Shown: in pieces, positions 52,911-55,831 of the stretch
How the letters are laid out: each line of letters begins with the position of its first letter
Position numbering within the stretch: position 1 is the first letter of the stretch
Source of the DNA: DASZJY01 sp036260255
GTDB lineage: Bacteria; Actinomycetota; Acidimicrobiia; Acidimicrobiales; AC-14
DNA: 55,831 nucleotides
NCBI GenBank assembly: GCA_036260255.1
Contig: DATAAF010000006.1
Span: 1 to 55,831 of the forward strand
Reading direction: 5' to 3'
Program-made: the position numbers and the translations under genes
The notes under the pieces: generated by a model
The model's input: the letters and a program-made list of their open reading frames with translations, nothing else
Told to the model about the DNA's origin: nothing
The model's database searches: none

Positions 52911-55007
52911 CTACTCGCCCCGCACCCGGGCCACGATCTCGCGGGAGATCGACTCGGGAACTTCCTGGTAGGAGTGGAACTGCATGGTGTAGGTCGCCCG
53001 ACCCTGGGTCCGCGACCGTAGGTCCGTAGCGTAGCCGAACATCTCGGCCAGCGGTACCTGGGCCCGCACGACCTGGCTGTTGCCCCGCTGCTCCATGCCC
53101 TCGACCCGCCCCCGACGGCTGGAGAGGTCGCCGATGACGTCGCCCATGTTCTCCTCGGGCGTCACCACCTCGACCGCCATGACCGGCTCGAGCAGCGCGG
53201 GCGACGCCTGGCGGGTGGCCTTCTTGAGGGCCAGCGAGCCGGCGATCTTGAACGCCATCTCCGAGGAGTCGACCTCGTGGTACGAGCCGTCGACGAGGAT
53301 CGCCCGCACGTCGACCATGGGATAGCCGGCGAGCACGCCGTTCTGCAGGGCCTCCTGGATGCCGGCGTCCACCGAGGGGATGTACTCCTTCGGGATGTCG
53401 CCGCCCCGGATGAGGTCGATGAACTCGTAGCCCCCACCGGGCCCCGTCGGCTCGACGTCAATGACCACGTGCCCGTACTGGCCCCGCCCGCCGGTCTGGC
53501 GCACGTAGCGCTCCTCGACCTTGTGCACGGGCTTGCGGATGGTCTCCCGGTAGGCGACCTGGGGCTTGCCCACGTGGGCGTCGACGCGGAACTCCCGCAG
53601 CATGCGGTCGACCAGCACCTCCAGGTGGAGCTCGCCCATGCCGGCGATGATCGTCTGCCCGGTCTCCTCGTCGGTGTGCTTCTGGAACGTCGGGTCCTCG
53701 TCGGAGAGGCGCTGGAGAGCGTCGGTGAGCTTGTCCTGGTCGGCCTTGGTCTTGGGCTCGATGGCCACGTGGATCACCGGCTCCGGGAACTCGAGGGCCT
53801 CCAGCACGATGGGGGCGTTGGCGTCGCAAAGGGTGTCGCCGGTGGACGTGTGCTTGAACCCGACGGCGGCGACGATGTCGCCGGCGAACACCGCCGACTT
53901 GTCCTCCCGGTGGTTGGCGTGCATCTGCAGGATGCGGCCGATCCGCTCCTTGCGGTCCTTGGTGGAGTTGTAGACGGCGTCGCCCTTCTTGGCCGTCCCG
54001 GAGTACACCCGGAAGTAGGTGAGCCGGCCCACGTGGGGGTCGCTCATGATCTTGAACGCCAGGGCCGAGAAGGGGGCGCTGTCGTCGGGGGGGCGCTCCA
54101 GCTCCTCGATGCCCTTGACGTCCATGCCCTTCACCGGCGGCAGGTCGACCGGGCTCGGGAGGAGCTCGACGATGGCGTCGAGCAGGGGCTGGATGCCCTT
54201 GTTCTTGAACGCCGACCCGCCGAGCACGGGGACCACCTGGTTGGCGACGGTGGCCGCCCGCAGGGCTCGGCAGAGGTCGTCGGAGGTGATCTTCTCGTCG
54301 CCGACGTACTTCTCCATGATGGCGTCGTCGTTGACCGAGAGGACGTCCACCAGCTCGTGGCGCCAGTGCTCGGCGTCGGCCTGGAGCTCGGGTGGGATGT
54401 CGGCGACCTGCCACCGCTCCCCCATGCCCTCCTCCCAGAGGAGGGCCTTCATGCCCAGCAGGTCGATCATGCCGCGGAAGCCCGCTTCCGAGCCGACGGG
54501 GATCTGGACGACCGCGGGCAGGGCGTCGAGGCGGTTCCGGATCATGTCGACGGCCCCGAAGAAGTCGGCACCGATGCGGTCCATCTTGTTGATGAAGCAG
54601 ATGCGCGGCACCCGGTACTTGTTGGCCTGGCGCCACACCGTCTCCGTCTGCGGCTCGACCCCCGCGACGGCGTCGAAGATCGCCACCGCCCCGTCGAGGA
54701 CCCGCAGCGAGCGCTCCACCTCGACGGTGAAGTCGACGTGGCCGGGGGTGTCGATGATGTTGATCCAGCTGTCCTTCCAGCGGCAGGTGGTCGCCGCCGA
54801 GGTGATGGTGATGCCCCGCTCCTGCTCCTGGACCATCCAGTCCATGACCGCGGCGCCCTCGTGGACCTCGCCCATCTTGTAGGTCCGCCCGGTGTAGTAG
54901 AGGATCCGCTCCGTCGTCGTGGTCTTGCCCGCGTCGATGTGAGCCATGATCCCGATGTTCCGGGTCCGGCTCAGCGGAAACTCGCGAATAACAGGTGCTT
55001 CGGCCAT
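52911..55007 (-). CDS. fusA: Elongation factor G
   Basis: The translocation GTPase. The 698 residues include 'MAHIDAGKTTTTERILYYTG', 'EQERGITITSAATTCRW', 'DTPGHVDFTVEVERSLRVLD', 'NKMDRIGADF', and the domain IV region 'VAYRETIRKPVHKVEERYVR' with 'QTGGRGQYGHVVIDVEP'. ATG 55007. It lies about 140 bases after rpsG, with a hairpin in that gap. Confidence 0.98.
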   Translation of the reverse strand: MAEAPVIREFPLSRTRNIGIMAHIDAGKTTTTERILYYTGRTYKMGEVHEGAAVMDWMVQEQERGITITSAATTCRWKDSWINIIDTPGHVDFTVEVERSLRVLDGAVAIFDAVAGVEPQTETVWRQANKYRVPRICFINKMDRIGADFFGAVDMIRNRLDALPAVVQIPVGSEAGFRGMIDLLGMKALLWEEGMGERWQVADIPPELQADAEHWRHELVDVLSVNDDAIMEKYVGDEKITSDDLCRALRAATVANQVVPVLGGSAFKNKGIQPLLDAIVELLPSPVDLPPVKGMDVKGIEELERPPDDSAPFSALAFKIMSDPHVGRLTYFRVYSGTAKKGDAVYNSTKDRKERIGRILQMHANHREDKSAVFAGDIVAAVGFKHTSTGDTLCDANAPIVLEALEFPEPVIHVAIEPKTKADQDKLTDALQRLSDEDPTFQKHTDEETGQTIIAGMGELHLEVLVDRMLREFRVDAHVGKPQVAYRETIRKPVHKVEERYVRQTGGRGQYGHVVIDVEPTGPGGGYEFIDLIRGGDIPKEYIPSVDAGIQEALQNGVLAGYPMVDVRAILVDGSYHEVDSSEMAFKIAGSLALKKATRQASPALLEPVMAVEVVTPEENMGDVIGDLSSRRGRVEGMEQRGNSQVVRAQVPLAEMFGYATDLRSRTQGRATYTMQFHSYQEVPESISREIVARVRGE

Positions 55008-55121
55008 TGGTGCGTCCTTGTGAAGAGGTTTTCCTGACGGCCGTCACGGCGCCGAAGGCGCCCTCTCCGGCTGTCAGCGAACGCCGATGCGAAGCGAGAC
55101 CCCCGATGGGGGGAGCTCGAG

Positions 55122-55142
55122 GGGGGAAGGTTCCCTTCCCCC
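55122..55142 (-). terminator. Hairpin after rpsG
   Basis: GGGGGAAGG, TTC, CCTTCCCCC: a perfect nine-base stem beginning six bases after the rpsG stop. It lies between rpsG and fusA, so it would be an attenuator or an RNA-stability element rather than a full terminator. No T-run follows on the transcribed strand. Confidence 0.4.
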
Positions 55143-55148
55143 TTCGAA

Positions 55149-55619
55149 TCACCAGCGGTAGTGAGCGAAGGCCTTGTTCGACTCGGCCATCTTGTGCATG
55201 TCCTCCCGGCGCTTCACCGCCGAGCCGATGCCGTTGGAGGCATCGAGCAGCTCGTTGGCCAGCCGCTGCGCCATCGTCTTCTCCCGACGCTGGCGCGCAT
55301 AGCCCACCAGCCAGCGAATGGCCAGGGTGGTGGCCCGGCGGGGGCGGACCTCGACGGGCACCTGGTAGGTCGCCCCGCCGACCCGGCGGCTCTTCACCTC
55401 GAGCTGGGGCTTGACGTTCTCCATGGCCCGCTTGAGGGCGGCGATGGGCTCTCCGCCCGTCTTGTCCTTGACGATCTCGAGCGCCTCGTACACGGTGCGC
55501 TCGGCCACCGAACGCTTGCCGCGCTGCAACACCTTGTTCACGAACTGGGTGACGAGCACCGACCGGTAGATCGGGTCGGGCATGAGCTCGCGGCGCGGCG
55601 GGGGTCCTTTCCTGGGCAT
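55149..55619 (-). CDS. rpsG: 30S ribosomal protein S7
   Basis: A head-assembly protein at the tRNA exit site. ATG 55619 gives 156 residues: 'MPRKGPPPRRELMPDPIYRS', 'VTQFVNKVLQRGKRSVAERT', 'VGGATYQVPVEVRPRRATTL', 'NKAFAHYRW' at the end. It is seven bases after rpsL. Confidence 0.98.
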   Translation of the reverse strand: MPRKGPPPRRELMPDPIYRSVLVTQFVNKVLQRGKRSVAERTVYEALEIVKDKTGGEPIAALKRAMENVKPQLEVKSRRVGGATYQVPVEVRPRRATTLAIRWLVGYARQRREKTMAQRLANELLDASNGIGSAVKRREDMHKMAESNKAFAHYRW

Positions 55620-55626
55620 GGGCGGC

Positions 55627-55831
<205 letters not shown>

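Overview
The window comes from a GC-rich actinobacterium-like chromosome. The evidence is very strong G/C bias at third codon positions, frequent GTG starts, long actinobacterial-style tails on several ribosomal proteins, a CIRCE operator at groESL, and the gene order rpsL-rpsG-fusA-tuf-S10-spc-alpha followed by rplM-rpsI-glmM-glmS-acpS-nnr-alr-tsaE-tsaB-rimI-tsaD-groES-groEL. A member of Acidimicrobiia or a related uncultured soil or aquatic lineage is a reasonable guess, but that placement is inference. I see no rRNA, tRNA, CRISPR array or transposase.

The left part (about 1-20,900) is accessory and mixed in strand. It starts with the end of a cupredoxin and a PQQ-dependent dehydrogenase whose metal site carries the Asp-Tyr-Asp signature of lanthanide enzymes. 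A tight operon follows: PAP2 phosphatase, 49-residue protein, GH15 hydrolase with one frameshift, SDR. Further on come membrane proteins, an alpha/beta hydrolase, a GT-C-like glycosyltransferase, two SnoaL-like proteins (one beside a LuxR-type regulator), and two secreted repeat proteins (FG-GAP/VCBS and right-handed beta-helix). Between them lie several decayed genes: a sensor histidine kinase with a stop and a frameshift, an unidentified gene with at least three frameshifts, a GPP34 remnant and probably an SRPBCC remnant.

The right part (about 20,980 to the right edge) is one uninterrupted minus-strand run of core genes. Read in the direction of transcription it goes: str operon (rpsL, rpsG, fusA, tuf), S10 operon, spc operon with secY-adk-map, infA-rpmJ-rpsM-rpsK-rpsD-rpoA-rplQ-truA, rplM-rpsI, amino-sugar and cell-wall precursor genes (glmM, glmS, alr), acpS, metabolite repair (nnr), a CBS protein, a family-4 uracil-DNA glycosylase, the t6A genes tsaE-tsaB-(rimI)-tsaD, and finally groES-groEL under a CIRCE site. 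Many neighbours overlap by 1-8 bases. The only visible damage here is a truncated, frameshifted PIN-domain (VapC-like) remnant between truA and rplM.

The least expected structure is a family of perfect or near-perfect G/C palindromes (core GGGGGGC-GGA-GCCCCCC, with an extra G-run on one side). It occurs four times, only in the core half: after infA, after tuf, before rpsJ, and inside the 3' end of the uracil-DNA glycosylase gene. I do not see a clearly new multi-gene system. The best leads are the lanthanide-type dehydrogenase with its cupredoxin, the palindrome family, and a probable CTG start for infA.
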